Origin: Zonotrichia leucophrys gambelii
Lineage: Eukaryota; Chordata; Aves; Passeriformes; Passerellidae
NCBI RefSeq assembly: GCF_028769735.1
Contig: NC_088177.1
Span: forward strand, 14,138,599 to 14,202,598
Reading direction: 5' to 3'
DNA length: 64,000 bases
The translations under genes were made by a program, and so were the position numbers. Below are positions 47,201 through 61,370 of this stretch, piece by piece. The notes below the pieces were generated by a model. The model was given only the letters and a program-made list of their open reading frames with translations. It was not told the DNA's origin and searched no databases. Numbering within the stretch: position 1 is the stretch's first letter; each line of letters opens with the position of its first letter.

Positions 47201-47599
47201 AAAACTCATATAGAATCAGTAGACCCAGGGCAATTATAATTTAGGACAGGGAGAAAATTATTTTTTATAAAGAGGAGTATTTGCTCAATCTAGTCGACAC
47301 AAGCCTTTTCTGTTTTCAAAGTTGATTTCCTTTACTATTGCACAATGCAGCCTGAAGATACTGTAACAACCTTCTAATTAAAAACAACCTGAATTGCCAT
47401 GGAGACCAAAAAATAGAAGTGCTTGCCATAGACCAAGTAAGGAATAAGGCAGGCTGGGAATGTCAAGATACCATTTCTGGAATTTTTATATATGTAAACA
47501 TAGCTCTATGGAGTTAAGTCTCTGGTGTACACATCCACATATGCATGGCCTGGGCTGTGTCAGCAGAAGTGTAACCAAGGTATTAAGGGATGTGATTTT
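35255..47599. other. intergenic, no gene seen
   Basis: About 12 kb of AT-rich sequence with a short CTG repeat near 38,245, an AGC repeat near 43,180, and T/G-homopolymer tracts at 40,507-40,538 and 45,680-45,750. A moderately GC-rich island lies at about 44,330-44,760, with an open frame on the minus strand (44390-44749) that I do not recognise. I found no exons of ZSWIM2 or CALCRL. Confidence 0.6.
40507..40538. repeat. T/G homopolymer tract
   Basis: Runs of T separated by GG or GGG. Low complexity, no function inferred. Confidence 0.8.
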
Positions 47600-47990
47600 T
47601 ATGCTCTACTCAACCACTTGTTAGGCCACACATGGAAGGAACACTGTCCAGTTTTGGTCTCCCCATCTCAAGAGGCATTTTAAAGCTGGAAAGGACCCAG
47701 CAGGGAATTACCAGGATGATTAGAGGGTTCTAGAACTTGAAAAATGAAGAAAAATGGAAGGAAACATGTTTGTTGAACCTAGAGAAAAGGATGGTCAGGG
47801 GAGAGAATCTTATCACAGTGTTGCAATACTGGAGGGTATTTATAGACAAGACTGAGGTTCTTTTGTCACTCCTATCATGAGAACAATTAGACATTGGAAC
47901 AGGTTATCCAGAGAACTGTTTGAGTGTCTCTCACAGGAAATATTTAAGACCTGCCTGCATAGAGTCCTGGTTAACATAACCCAAAGCCCT
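47600..47990 (+). mobile_element. old, diverged CR1 LINE fragment
   Basis: The order of recognisable CR1 words is preserved but divergent: GGAACACTGTCCAGTTTTGG, TCTCCCCATCT, GCTGGAAAGGACCCAGCAGG, GGATGATTAGAGGG, AACCTAGAGAAAAGGATGG, AGGGGAGAGAATCTTATCAC, and GACATTGGAACAGGTTATCC followed by AGAGAACTG. The plus-strand orientation matches the two CR1 pieces at 22.8 and 26.0 kb. Divergence suggests an older insertion. The open frames over it (47840-48034 minus, 47877-48131 plus) are relics or chance. Confidence 0.88.
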
Positions 47991-48522
47991 ATTTGCAACA
48001 GATTAAACCAGACTATTTCCAGGCTCCCTCGCACCCTAAGCTTTTCTCAGGAGGGAAAATCTCTCTATGCTCAGGAGAGTAGATCAATCATTGACAAAAC
48101 AGAGAGGATGGTCAAGTCCACTATAGGCTAAAGTAATTCAGTCTCCGAGATGATGCTTCTCATCCTTTGCCTTCATTTGTGTGTGTGCCTTTGCTGTCTG
48201 CAGATTCATGCATTTTTTGGGTCACTGATGTTACCCACAGCACCCATTCCAGCTGCCACATTGTTGTCATGCAGCCTCAGGGGAGTGCTTATGCAGATTT
48301 ATGGAACCTTTGTCAGGCTTCACCAAAAGACACCAAGTTAGCCTTTTATTTTTTTTCTTCTTCTCCTCAATAAGTCCAATGGGAAGACAGGAACATTCTT
48401 TCTACGATACACCAGGGTTGTTTGCAAAGTTTAGATGTCTGAATACTTGGTATGAGAGGCATCATACCCCTTCCACTGGGGAGGTGTGTTTTACAAGCTT
48501 AAACCTCCTAAACCTGTGACTG

Positions 48523-48575
48523 TTTATTATTATTATTATCATTATTGTTATCATTATTATTGTTACTATGTTGTT
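48523..48575. repeat. interrupted ATT microsatellite
   Basis: TTATTATTATTATTATC followed by ATT, GTT and TCA triplets and TTGTTG; a decayed trinucleotide repeat. Confidence 0.85.
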
Positions 48576-48850
48576 GTTTTTCATGTCCTTGCTGAGACTG
48601 ATGAGTTGCTTTACAGCATAAAGTCTCAGAGCCTGTCAGGGAGAATGATGAGGAGTATATGAAATTGTACCCTTCTTGAAAATCTCAGTTATCTCTTCTT
48701 ATGTTATTCTGTCAACAGTCATGCAATGTGGCCAAGTATTTCTTATTCAGAAGGTATTTCCTATGCAGCTGCAGTCAGACACCTCTGCAGAAGGTGTTTA
48801 CAAACTGAAGTATAGATTATCCCTGGAATTGCTGCAAGTGAAAGTTTTAT

Positions 48851-48878
48851 TTAAAATTTTTAATGTTAAAAATTTTAA
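48851..48878. repeat. AT-only near-perfect palindrome
   Basis: TTAAAATTTTTAA and TTAAAAATTTTAA are exact 13-bp reverse complements separated by TG. Confidence 0.85.
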
Positions 48879-51800
48879 TGCAAAAATTTAATGCAATACT
48901 TTTGCAGCCAACATTTGTATAATAAATATCAAAAATAGAAAAGAATACTGAAAAAAATATCCTCATTTCTTTTATCCCAAGGTAATTTTTATGGGGGCTA
49001 ATACACTAAGTAAGCATTCTGAGGCTGCTGTTCAGCTTGTCCATCAGACTGGGTCTTGCCTTACCTGGGAAAGGATTTTTGAGCCTCATATTATCTTAAG
49101 GAAAATATTAGGCCTATATATGACTTGAATCTCTTGGTATTGCCTTCCAGCGTGCATTCTGAGGGAACTATTTTATAAACAAATTATTTGCTTGTAGGGG
49201 TTGTGACCACAGCCTGGGCAGTAAGGTGATAAAAACACACCTGCTTGGTTTACATCTCCTATCTCTATTCTTGCTCAGCTGAAGCAGATAGACAATGTGA
49301 AAACCTGGTGACTAGCAGATATGAAAATTGTCTTTCCTCCTTTTCTAAATTTAGTGGTCAGCTGTCACATGGAGAACCTCAAACCTGAATATTTATGTTT
49401 TTCATCTTACACAGGTGCCTCAATATTTGATTTAAAAAGCTTGTTTTGGTGTAAGATGATCAACAATATACTGAACAAGAGAAGAATTAGAGGCATGTAA
49501 ATGCTATAGTATTAGCTCATGTACTGATTCAATTTTTCCAAGCGAAAGCAATTGAAGGGCATTATGAATTATGGAGTCTGTCTTCATTCAGAAGGTAATA
49601 TTATATTATTTTAAAATATTGCACTAGTAATCTTACAGTTCAAACTTACCTAAGAAGAGCAGAGCTGAATTTCTTATGAGCTTGGAATACAGAAGACTTA
49701 CACATAATCAGAGACAGGTTTCATGTCACTGTCATTTCTTAGGACACACTGTTCCATGAAGAATGTATTTGTTATACAGCTGCACAAGAGTCCGATTTTC
49801 TTGATTTCTTTGTGATGCATAGGAGGATTGAAGGCATAGAGAATGCAAGGATGCATTCTGTTCCCAACACACCAGTTATGTCTCAAGAAGAATTTGGACA
49901 ATTGTGAAACACAGCACGCAGGAAGATAGCAATAGAAATCGTGGTTAGTAGAGAAATGTCTAATAAATCATCAGTCTGAGCATCAGCAAAATTTATGGCT
50001 GAAATGAAAAAAGTAAAAAAGGCATAAAGATTTTTCACTGTCATGTTAGTAAACTTTCAATTTAATATATATACCATAAGATGTCTTTGGGATGCAGTGC
50101 AATGGTAGGGGAGAGACAAGGAACAGGTAAGAATAGATGGGAAGGCAGGGAAATACAACAAAATTGAGGAAAACAATAATCATGTATATTATTTTCTTGG
50201 AAGGAGAAAATATTATATTCAAACTGAATTCCTTGCCAACAGACTGGGCCACATCTCATTCTCGTCATCTCATCTGACTTGTTTTGCATTTGAAACAGAT
50301 CACTCAAATTCCTTACAAAAAATAGCAATAAACATTTCTTGGTTTGTAAAGTGTTGCTTGTTAACTCTGGTGAAATTGTTAATTCAGAGCTGGTTTAACT
50401 CAAAATAGTGTAATTTACAAAAGACTTACTGTGATTCCTCATTAAAAAGGAATTTAATTTCACAAGTGTCCTGGAAGCTGGGCTGTACCTCTTGTGTGGT
50501 GAGACAGACCCACATAAAGTAAGCAGAAGCAGATTTGTGACAGAAAACTGAGGGCTGTGTTACACGACTGTCTTGCTAAAAACCTTTCTTAGGGTCGTAT
50601 TGTTACTGACAATTTCTGGTAAAATACATTTGTGGTATCTCCCATGGGGATGTTGTCAGTTCAAATAATTAGTTCCTTTCTAGTCCTCTCTTCCCCATTT
50701 TGGTTCTGCATCTGTTTTCCCCCATATGTCTTACCCGGGCAACTGCTGCCCTTTTTTTAAAGTTGATCTTTTATTTCTCACTATTTTTATAAAATGCTTG
50801 ATGGATCATTTCTTATATGAACCCTTGTAATAATTTCTGAATTTACTGTTAGTTTATATGATCTGTAACAAACTAGTTCTTTAACTAATTTTTCCAATTT
50901 CTGCCCTTTTAAGGTAAGCCTTAATCTTTTCCTTTTTATAACAGTAAAGTTATTGTCAACCTGTTGACTTTTGAAGAGAAATCAATACCTTTCTTTTTGA
51001 TACTAACATCAAAAAGAAAAACAAATAAAACCCACTTGAAATCTGAAGATAAAGCCATAAAACATAGATTCTCATTTGAGAAGCAGTAAAGATAAGGAAG
51101 TGAGCTGGCTTCCCACTGGAAGAAGAAGGAATTTTAATGCTTACTGACACAATCCTTCTTACACCTAACAGCTTGGACACTTTTGTGAAATCTTTCAAAA
51201 CAACAATTGCCATAGAAGGAAAAAGCCAGCTTGCAGACAATACCTTTTGTGACCTCAACACCCAAATCCCAGCCCAGAAAACAAATGTTTCTTTACTCCT
51301 CAGATGTTCTCAGCAGAATCACAGAAATTAGCCAGGAACTTATGCTGAGGGCCAATGTCCTTTGGGGGAACAAATCTTGTATTTCAGAAACCTGAGACAT
51401 GTTCTGTCGACAAAATTAATGATGTTACAAAACATTATTATAATTACTCATGCAGAACTTGATTGATGCAGTATGTTCTGAAAGTTCCCATCATATTATT
51501 CATAACTGTCTTCTTTCGAAGAGCAATGAGATGTTCTGACTATACAGTTTCCCTTCTGGGAAGGAGTATTTTGTGTTTTGCAAGTTTTTTTTAAAAAAGT
51601 CATTTATGCACATACCAGTTACACAAAAGGATAATTGTGGTTTAGAATTGCTGAAGTATGTCAGCTGGGATGGGCTGCTTTACTTATTAGGGCTGTCTAC
51701 ACTGCAGAGAAACACATTTTGAAGTGCAAAGAAATTCTGATTGATTTCAGTGTATTTACACTTTGTAAGCAATCCCAGCAGAGCTTTATCAGTCTGTACA

Positions 51801-53304
51801 CAACACTACAGTTTTAATATTGCATTATGAACTCTCAGAAATCAGAGGTGGGTGTTCTATCTCATTTTAGAGGTGTATGCTTCTTTCATCCCTCTTTGGT
51901 TCTTAGTTGTTTTTTTAAGATTCATGTGGCTTTAACTGTGATTAGAGGAAGCCTAGTTTGATCAAAATGTTGCATTTTCTAGATTTGCTCAGCTTTAGAA
52001 ACTTTTCTGCATTGTTTTCTTGCCTAGAGGTAAAACATAAGCCTGGAATGAACACATCACCTGTTTTTCCAGAGTCTGAGGCAGAGGCATACTAAAGAGA
52101 GCTTTAGATGTGAACATTCTTTATGATACACTAAACCAGCAATAATTTGCCAACCTGTCTCCCCTCTGTGATAATTTGATCTTCTGTTGATAAAGGCATT
52201 CTTAATACTCTTTTGGAGGACCTGTCTCACTTTTATCTAGAGCTGTGGAGTTGCTGTGGTTTTGCTTTGTTTTGTGGACACATAACATACCTATCCCACC
52301 CAAAATCATGGGTTTTTTGATGACAGTATCCCAGTTACCTCATTCTAGAGTATTTCTCTTCACTCCCAATAATTTAATACCTGGGAGTCACAATATTTTT
52401 TGTGAATGTTTCTTGCAGTTACATTTTTATAAAGATGGAAATACTAGTCCTGTGTTAGAACTAGACTATAAAAGATTCTGGTTACATTACACAATACAGA
52501 ACAGTCCTGAGATCCCCAGACAGCTCTACTAAATTGTCTTATGGAAATATGCAGCATAAAGCTATTAGAAATACCACCTGGGGTCTTGGAAATGATACAG
52601 TTGTCATGTTATAGCCCTGCTGCAGGACTCAGTAGCACTATTTCTCAAATGAAGATATCTATTACAGCTTCAGGTCTGGAGTTTGAATGTCTCAGCCCAG
52701 GGCTGTTCTGAAAGAATGAGCAGTGAGGATACTCCTGGTGGCTCTGGCTCCATGGAAGATCAAGGTATAGAGATATGTGGACTCTCCTTTGGGATGGGTT
52801 TGGAACATAGAAAAAGAAAGCAAATTCACTAAGAGCACAGAACGACTCCAAAATAACAAATTAGCATTCTAGACTCAGCTTGAATAATTTGCTCAAAATT
52901 ATGCCAGGAGTTTCAGGAGTTTAGTTCCCTCTCCTCTGTCCAAGCCCCAAGGACACACGTACTAGAACACTGCTTTGACTGCATTCTGTGTTCCTTACTC
53001 TCTCTGCAGTGTACAAAGTATCTTGCTAATCATACTGCTGTGTGGTTCTTTGGACTTCTGTGGTTTCTTAATGTTGACAGGATTGTCTGAAAAGAGAAAC
53101 AATGCCAGGATTTTCAAGAATTCCAGCAAGGGCACAGGGGAGTTGGATGGAACATTTCCTCTGTTGTATGTCATGGAGTTTAATGCTCAGCTTTGATGGT
53201 CTGGTGTTCAGGCTCCACATTTGCCATTCAGGGCAGTGAAGCAATACTCTGGTTCAGATTCCAGCTACAGTATGAAAATTTTAGCATCTTTCCAAAATTA
53301 CAGG

Positions 53305-53345
53305 AATGTAGAAAAATAGGGTTGGAAGGAGCCTGAAGAAACCAT
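53305..53345 (-). mobile_element. CR1 3'-end remnant, minus strand
   Basis: AGAAAAATAGGGTTGGAAGG, AGCCTGAAGAAACCATTTAG and CTATCCCCCTGAC resemble the reverse complement of the CR1 end (AGAATGGTTTGGGTTGGAAG type). Only about 40 bp is recognisable, so this is tentative. Confidence 0.5.
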
Positions 53346-56300
53346 TTAGGCTATCCCCCTGACAAAATCTGTTTGTTCCATAATCTTTCTGACAGCATTA
53401 GAAATTATTAAGTAACAGCCTGAAACAAAATGAATCTTATAAAAAATCTGATTTACATTCTGGATGAAATTTGCAGAAGCTAGCAGAAAACATCCAATTT
53501 TCTCTCTTAACATTGCATTAAGATTTAGGCTGACACAATCCTTTATAATCAATGTGGGTGGGCAGTTGCTGACAAAGGGTTAGATCCAGAAAGGAATGAA
53601 TCTCTAGTGGGAATGAGCTATTTACCTCTTAATCCACAATGTGGTGTGCTTGACTTAGTAGTTTTCTTCTAATGGATTAAACCTGCTTTACCTCATAAAT
53701 CACATATTTCCACATCGCTGTCAGTATAACAAGTCAAACTGAGGTTAATGTATGAATGATTAGCCCACAGCTGGCAATAGGATGGAGAATTGTGATTCAG
53801 AGCTGCTCAGGCTCCTGGATTTTAAAGCAAAATACCAATACTCCAAATTTTCCTAGCTTCATCTAATGAGAATTCTCTAGAAGAGCTAAGAATATATAAT
53901 TCCAGAAAGTGTATGCTGCAAATGAGCCTGAGCTATTTTTTAAAAGATGAAGCACTGTTCATTTTAATGCCTGTTTGGCTCTGTGCTTTCTTACTTTAAG
54001 GACTATATCTGGGGGTTGCAGGTATGATATGATATTCATTGAACATATTTAAACTTTAAAGAGTGATGATAACTTTATCATTAAAAAGCTCTATTAAGGA
54101 TTTTAAAGGGACAGGAATAGAGGCTGATATGAATAGTTATAATAGTTACTCCTATACCCTTGAAAATTCAGTTCATACCAGCTGAGGATCTGCACATTTC
54201 CCTTTTTCTGAAGAGCATGAGGATAAACTGGCAACAAAATTGCACTGCCCCTGGTAGGCTTTGTGTGCCAAGAACATGCAGAGATGGAAGATGTTCTTCT
54301 TCACCATGAATATACATTTACATTTATATCAGAGATAAGGTATAATATTTAGGTGGGGAAGTACAGCAACTGTACTGTTTATTTAAATCATACCAGGCTT
54401 GGAGTATACAAAATACCAAATTTTATAGTAGTGTAAACAAATCCCAACAGGATTTTAAATAACTACATTTCTTTCTTTGGAGGCAGAAAGAGCATCCTTC
54501 CTAAAGATTTGGAAGTCTAAGAAAAGATATACATTTTTTTACTTAACCCCTGAGAGATCTCTCTGAACTGGATTTCTAATATAAAAATATTTTTTTAGAG
54601 TAGTACACACAAATGATGAAATGCAGTTGTCACAATGGAGCAATTTAGACATAGAACCACCTGCTTGTCTTGGAATAGTTATGTTGTACCTTTCCCAAAA
54701 ATAAGTTACTTTAATGCTATAGGTATGGTGAGTTAGGGAGGTGCCCCTAAAGGCATGTCACAGGCATAATTATGTTTCAGTGTGAAGTGGATGGAAGGCA
54801 GCTGTGGTAAATAGCAGTAAATTAGTGTTATTATTTCTATCAAATATTTTCACAGTGAAGCCTTCTCTAATATGCTTGGAGAAATGCAAGCAAGAGGCTT
54901 CTTGATTTCTTTGTGGCACAGAGTTACCTCAAGGGAAAAGGAACAAGTCCAGTTACTGCAACACCTATTCCATTTTATAAGCTCAGCAAGGGTTGGAAAG
55001 AAAAGTTGTCTAGAGTTTCAAGCAGTCATTTCAGCCTAGATTTCTATTCAGAATTACATATAAATTATTACTATGCTCATGAGGAAAAAGAATCACCAAT
55101 GTGAAATCATTACCACTTGGTTAAATAATTCTTCTGAGATAGATTAAGATGTTCCACACACTGGATGCTTTGCCTTTTTAAGGCTTGTGTTTTATTATTT
55201 GTTGGAGCTCCTGCACTATAGCAAAGTGACTATAGAGTTTCCTGACACTGTGATCTCTGCTTGCCAGAGTATAAGACCCTGCATACTTTTCCTGTGATAT
55301 AAAGAGTGGAGCTATAAATACTCAAAAGCTAACATTATGGTGAGGCTTGTAAGGTATTGCTATGATGTGAATTTAGGCCATTATAGAACTGGTTTGAAAA
55401 TAACCAGTAGTACAATAGTAATATATAGTACTATAATAATATTAATAACAGACTATTTTTAATGATAGTCTGGTGAGATTTTATTTTGGAAAACAATACA
55501 GCCAGTTAACAACTGACCTTTATTCTTTCATTTTGCTTACTTCACTGAATTGTAAGATTAGACACATACCCCCAAATCATTTGTGTCTGGAACATCAAAA
55601 TCACACTCCAACTCCCATATTAGGTAACCTCTAGATTTTGCCCATCAACAACCTCCAGAAACTGAATCTTTCCTGGGAATCCTTAGGGGAGTCAAAATGA
55701 GAAGTTTGGGCAGGAAGAAATGGTGGTTGGGTTTTGTTTTAATGTAAAAGGTTGTACTAGCTGGCCTGTAAGTGTAGGAGGCTGTTGCCAAAACAGTGAA
55801 GTCTGGTGGGGCAGTGTTGGATAAGGTGCACTTTGACACTGGAAAAGCTGGGAGATGATTGGCAGAGATATTGCTTGTAATGAAAAGAGGATGCAAGGAT
55901 TCATTTACAGATTAATTTACCAAATCTCTTCAGATTAAATATTTCCTCACTAAACCTTCTATCCATCTGTTTTTCTGGAAGACTTTAAATATGACCAGTT
56001 TCACTTTAAATAAACCATTGAGCTGGTTCCTTGTCCATATGCAAGTTTCTAGAAGGAAGAGAATATACTGATCATTTACAAGTGCTCAATCTGATCTGTT
56101 TCTCCAAGTCTCCTTACCTTGGGTAGTTTAAAAGCACAGCAATCAAAGAATATTTTATATGTAAATCATTAATGAAAAGAAATAAAGAGTAGCAATAAAT
56201 TAGATAGCCAATTGGAATGTCTGGTTTCCTCTTTTTCAAAAGGAAGATAAAAGTACTTATGGCACTTTAGCATAGAACAGACATGAAATGTCATGGAATT

Positions 56301-59300
56301 CTTTTGATTCCTTTTTCTGGAGCAGGACAATAATGCAGGTTTCTTAAATTCATATTTGTCTTCAGGAAGTGAAAATCTAACACTCCAGGTGGAATAAATG
56401 CAATATCAAGAAAAGACATTGTTTCTGGCATGCTAAGATTATATTTAGTATTAGATTCACAGTTAGTTCTGGCTTCTAGTCATATTTTATCACTTTTTTT
56501 TATCCTCATCTTTGCAGGTAATTTAAATCTATAAAGCATGGTACTGATGTGACAAAAGAGTGCAGAAAAATACCTATAATATGGTGTTTATTAATACATT
56601 AAAATAAAATGTATACAACTGTGCAAAGTAATTTAATTAGCAAATAGTTTAATTAGACCCTTTTTGCATTGTAGTTAGATTGCTTTCTAGTTTTAATTTG
56701 TGAGGGGAAAGAAATAGATTATCAGAATTTTTTAATCAGCATCATGAGCCAGTATCAGTTCCTTCATCATTAGGATTATTTAAATTTTCCAGGTTACCTG
56801 TAGTGCCTGTGTTGGAGTAATGCAGATTTTGTCTGAGCCACATGCAAGAGAAATGAATGTCATTGTTGTTGTGAACTTTCCCAAAATAAACTGAAGAAAC
56901 TTGAAAAAGCACTGACACAAGTATTGACTGCAATATTACACTATTGAGGTCGGGAGGGGTTGACTGTGCATTTTTCCAAAATGGAGACCAATTTTTTCTT
57001 TTTTATTCTCCAGCACGGTTCTTACAATTGAGGTTCTGAGTCTCCTGTTTTCTCCTGAACACATTGAAATCATTTGCTTCAGTCCCTCAATACCATTTTT
57101 TCACCCAAGAGATAAATCACACCTGAAAAGAGTAGAGTGGGAAGAAAAGTGGAGGAGGGCACCTGACTATGCTGGCTACAGGGGTGTGCTCCTGCTGAGA
57201 CCCTCTTTGCTCTTCTCTCCCTCTTTCTGCAGAGAAGAGGCCTCTAACAAGGTGAGAGAGCACCATGAGACATTTAGTCCTGCCTTACATAAGCATTTTA
57301 AATTTCCAAGGTAGTGCAGAGCTCTTAGGACTCTGTCATTTAAGCCCTGAGTGTGTGGGAACAAGTGTCTGTTCTGCCAGCAGCCCCACAGCTGTTCCTC
57401 CCACTCAGGTGTTTTCAATCTCTCTGCAAACGACCCCTCACAGCAATTAATTACCTGCTGGGAGCTACACCGTTCTTTCCACTCACACAGGGAGAGGGTG
57501 CAGTTGGAGTAGGAGCTGGGGAATGGCTGAGCACACCAGAAAAAGAAAGAAAGAAAAAGAATGTATTTTATAACAGATGTTACTGGTAAGGAGATTAAAA
57601 AATTGATCTAAATGCTTGGGATGGGATGCTGCAGTATTTTTTCAAGTATTCATATCTCGCCAAAGTAAGATATTTGTTTGTTTTATGAGTGTGCACTGGT
57701 ATAAATGGAATTATTCTAAAATAACATTTTTTGAAAAGCTGATGTAATTATTTCACTTATTTTTCAGAATTTGGGTTGGAGGGTTTCAGTGAGTTCTCCA
57801 TATGTTATCAAAACTCGAAAAATTCTTCCCTGTATGTTCCCTTGCCCTTCAGATTCTGTAGAAGGAAAAATAACTAAGATGAATCCTTGGAAATAACTAA
57901 TGTGTAATTTTGCCCGCTTTCCCTTAGAAAGAAAGCCTTCCTTTTAAAGAAGGAAACTTGAAGTGTCTAAAGGTAAATTCTTGCTTAATGCTCAGGCCCA
58001 AAATTTTAGATATAGAAGTAGCTGTGTTTGCTTTTTTGTTTAAATGACTATGTATGGGTCCATGAGTGGGCTATTATGGTTAGTAAGTAATAAAATTATT
58101 GAGGCACACGGGTGAACAGATGAAGAGGAGCTCAGAAACAGTAAATTGATCTCATTTTTTAGGCAGCTGAACTTGTCAGTACTGAAACTACATATTCAAG
58201 TCATGTTGTTTGTATGAAGGTACACTGATCCTGAGAGATGTGATTAAAAATTAAAAACGTGCCATTCTTTTTTTCTTAAACAGTATCAGAACCTCTTGTG
58301 TTGTCTGTCACAATGGCTTACATTTCTAACCAAATTAAATATGCTTAAGCTTTGAAGTTTGCTTGTTACCTCTATTTCTTCGTATTTTTTGTTTGCTGGC
58401 ATGAGTGGGGATTTTTGCAGTGTGTTTTTGGTAGGTTTTTTGTGGAACACCGATAATCTGCATGGACTAACTTTCCTTCTAAATTAAAATACAAAGCAGA
58501 CAAACAGAAAGCAGCGAAGATAAAACAAATGGTTGTAAGAGCACACCCTGCAGTGTCTCTAGCTCTGCTATTCCTGTACATTCTGTTTAGCCTGCATTTT
58601 TCATAGTGGACTGCTAAGATGAGTGTATAACTGTGAGAAGTGTGCAGGTGCTCATTCCTCTGGTCTCTGCCTGCAGGTAATGAAGCTGCCTCATTAAGGA
58701 CTTATTAAGAACTCCTGTGTCAGGCCAGGTGTGTCAGGTCTCTCTCTGGGTGTGGCAAATAGCGGTGCACCTTGCCCCAGCTGCAAATCAGTCCCCTTTG
58801 TGCTGCTGAATCCATTGGATCTAGAGGTAACTATTTATTCTATTTTTTGACTTTGTAACAGTTTCCCAGCTCAGCTTTTGGCAAAGACCTCTTTTGCTAG
58901 CTTTCCTAAGCAGAACCAAAGGTAAATCCTGTTTGTTATGGCAGAAATTGGATCCACTGTATATTTTACATGTTTTCTGACATGATTTCTATTGTGGCTT
59001 TAGAGGACTGCAAATAGTAGTTCTACATGGAAAACATATTTTATTGCCAACACACACGTTTTCTGAATCCCTTGAAAGTTTTATGCACAACTGCATGTTT
59101 CACTTGTCAAGCTGCAGACATTTTCACGTCTACTCGAGTTAATCAATTTAAATGAGGAATGGTAGTCAAACTGGTTGTGAATCACCTCTAAGCTGTCAAG
59201 CTGGTCATTCTTAACATTGTTTAACCAGGAAAGTTTTCAGGGTCAAATTGATTACCAGCTTTATATGCTCAACCCATTCCAGTCAGAGGCAGGAATTTGT

Positions 59301-60999
59301 TAGTTTTGCCTGAGTTTATGAGTTCTTAATTAATTTTTAATATCTGTAACTGAATCAGTCAATGTTATCGCTAACAAAAATCTGGAGCTGAAGGAATCTG
59401 AATTCTCCATAATTAATGTTTAGGCATGCTCAGCTTGTTCCATTTCTTACTTTTTGCTCCATGAACTTCTTTTATCTCCTTTATAGTTTATTTCTTTTGC
59501 ATTCGGTTTCCTAATCACTTTAATATTCCCACCCTTCTATTTTTCACTTTATTTTTGTGCATATTTGGTTACTTATCCTCTTTTCTGTCTTGCTGCAGAA
59601 CTGAGCATCTACAGAAGAATTTCTTCTTTTTTTGCCATTTTTTAACCCCCTGTTTTGGTTTTTCCTGCTGTATCTTGGTGTGGATGCTTATGTACATCAG
59701 AACCCTGCTAATGTGATAACATGTGCTGAGCAAAAGCTCAGGATCAGCTTTCCATGGTCCCAGTTGGTTTTAATGGAAGAACAAGTTACAGCTGTGGCAT
59801 TGCTTTCCTATGATTCCTGCTGGTACAGGGATCCAGCACCATTAGTTGCCGGTGTAATTTACAAGAAAAGCTCCTTTTGTCAGAAAACTGGCACAACAGA
59901 AGTTGTTTGGAACAGTTCTGTTCTAATCCCATGTCTCTGGTTACCCAGCAATTATTAGATCCAGCAAATAGCCTGGCCTTGGGGATGTGTAATTCCTTCT
60001 GAGGTGAAGAGAGATCAGAATTTTCCCAGATTAGGGATATGCATGAAGTGATACTCATTGGAAAATTAATTTCTCATTAATTGCAAATATAGCCTTTCCT
60101 TTTCCCTGTCTCTAGCAAGCGAGGCTGCTTTTAGAAGGATTATGTCAGGCCAAGTACTGGGTTGTTACTTTGCTTTGCATTTTGTCTTGTTTTGAGAAGC
60201 TCTTAGTTAAGAACTTGATTCTTTCAGCACAAATAACTATCAATGGAAAAATGATATTGCCATTTGGAGAACTGTATGAAATGGACTGTGTCCCTGATGG
60301 CAAGCAACTTTAAAGAAAGGTAATGTGTTAAAAATAACCTGATAGCAGAACAAAGATTCTCTGGAAAGTAATTCCATGGAGTATCTTGATTTTTCATTTG
60401 TAACAGATGGACCTGCATCTGGCAGTGTAATATAAGTGGTCCCATTCTAAAGAATGGGAAATTGAGATAGTGAGTGCAGGCCTGTCACTTGACAGAATAT
60501 CCTGGGGAAGAGCTATGTGACTTGAATAAATTTAAACAATTTGTGACTGGAACTACCAAAACACCACCTTTCCTTTGAAAGCTGTTCAGATTAGTCTACT
60601 GCTCATCCTAGAATTTTAAATCTTAACCATTTTCAAGTTATGTTTATAAAGTTTATTAAAAATTTGCTCTCTTTAAGCTTCAATGTTTTAGTTGATATTC
60701 TCTTGTTTCATCACAGCTGATTTTAACCATACACAGGGATTGCCAGCCAGTTATTTAAATTTCTAGTCAAAGGTCAAGTTTTCCTGTCATGTCAGTGGCG
60801 ACAGACACCATCCTTTCCATATTCATCTTGAAATCATGTGACTAGACAGTCTAATTTTCATAAGAAATATTTGCTTGCAACAAATGTCAGGCAGACCTAA
60901 TAACATTTTTATTCTATATTTTCCTCTCGGCTTCATTTGTCAAGCTAGCTGGATAAGAGTTATTTCAGTTGTAATTAGACCAGTATAAATCATGTCCTG
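53346..60999. other. intergenic, no gene seen
   Basis: AT-rich sequence with an AAAG repeat near 57,540-57,560. An open frame at 59632-59958 (plus, 108 codons) starts with a hydrophobic stretch but has no recognisable domain or initiation context worth annotating. Confidence 0.6.
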
Positions 61000-61029
61000 T
61001 CATTTCCCTTCCCTCATGAATACAAGAGG

Positions 61030-61370
61030 AAAAGAACATGAGACAGACATGGAGCAGTGAGGGCTGGCTGCTCCCTGAGAGAGGCTGAGCCAGGAGATGA
61101 GGGTGATGGAGCGGAGGGCCAGGCAGGGCCCCTGAGCCCAGGCCAGGCTGTTGGGCACTGGGGGCTGCATAAACAGGACCCAGGATGAGCAGGAGGGCTG
61201 AGGGTTGAGGCTCAGCTGAAATGCAGCTCCCACGGGAAGGGGCTTTGGCCCAGGCAGTGCAGGGAAGGGAGGGGGACAGCCTGGACAGGCTGCAGCTGCA
61301 CTCCCTGCCTTGGGCCCCAGCCCAGGCAGACAAGCCTCCAGGACAGACCCTCTCAGGGCCCTTGCAGGCT
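61030..61370. other. GC-rich, CpG-poor block of unknown origin
   Basis: About 340 bp of clearly higher GC than its surroundings, rich in CAGG, CCAGG and GGGCTG words but with very few CpG. It has a minus-strand open frame (60965-61333, 122 codons) of low-complexity Ser/Pro/Ala character. The sharp edges and CpG depletion suggest an inserted, methylated old repeat, or gene-derived sequence, that I cannot identify. Confidence 0.4.

Larger units (their letters stand above)
47991..53299. other. intergenic, no gene seen
   Basis: AT-rich sequence with a TTA/TCA/TTG-type microsatellite at 48523-48575 and a 28-bp AT-only inverted repeat at 48851-48878. No recognisable exon or RNA gene. The largest open frame (50956-51261 minus) has no identifiable domain. 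Confidence 0.65.

Noticed and set aside
59632..59958. 108-codon open frame with a signal-peptide-like start
   Set aside because: Hydrophobic start is encoded by T-rich DNA; the remainder matches nothing I know and there is no promoter or splice context.
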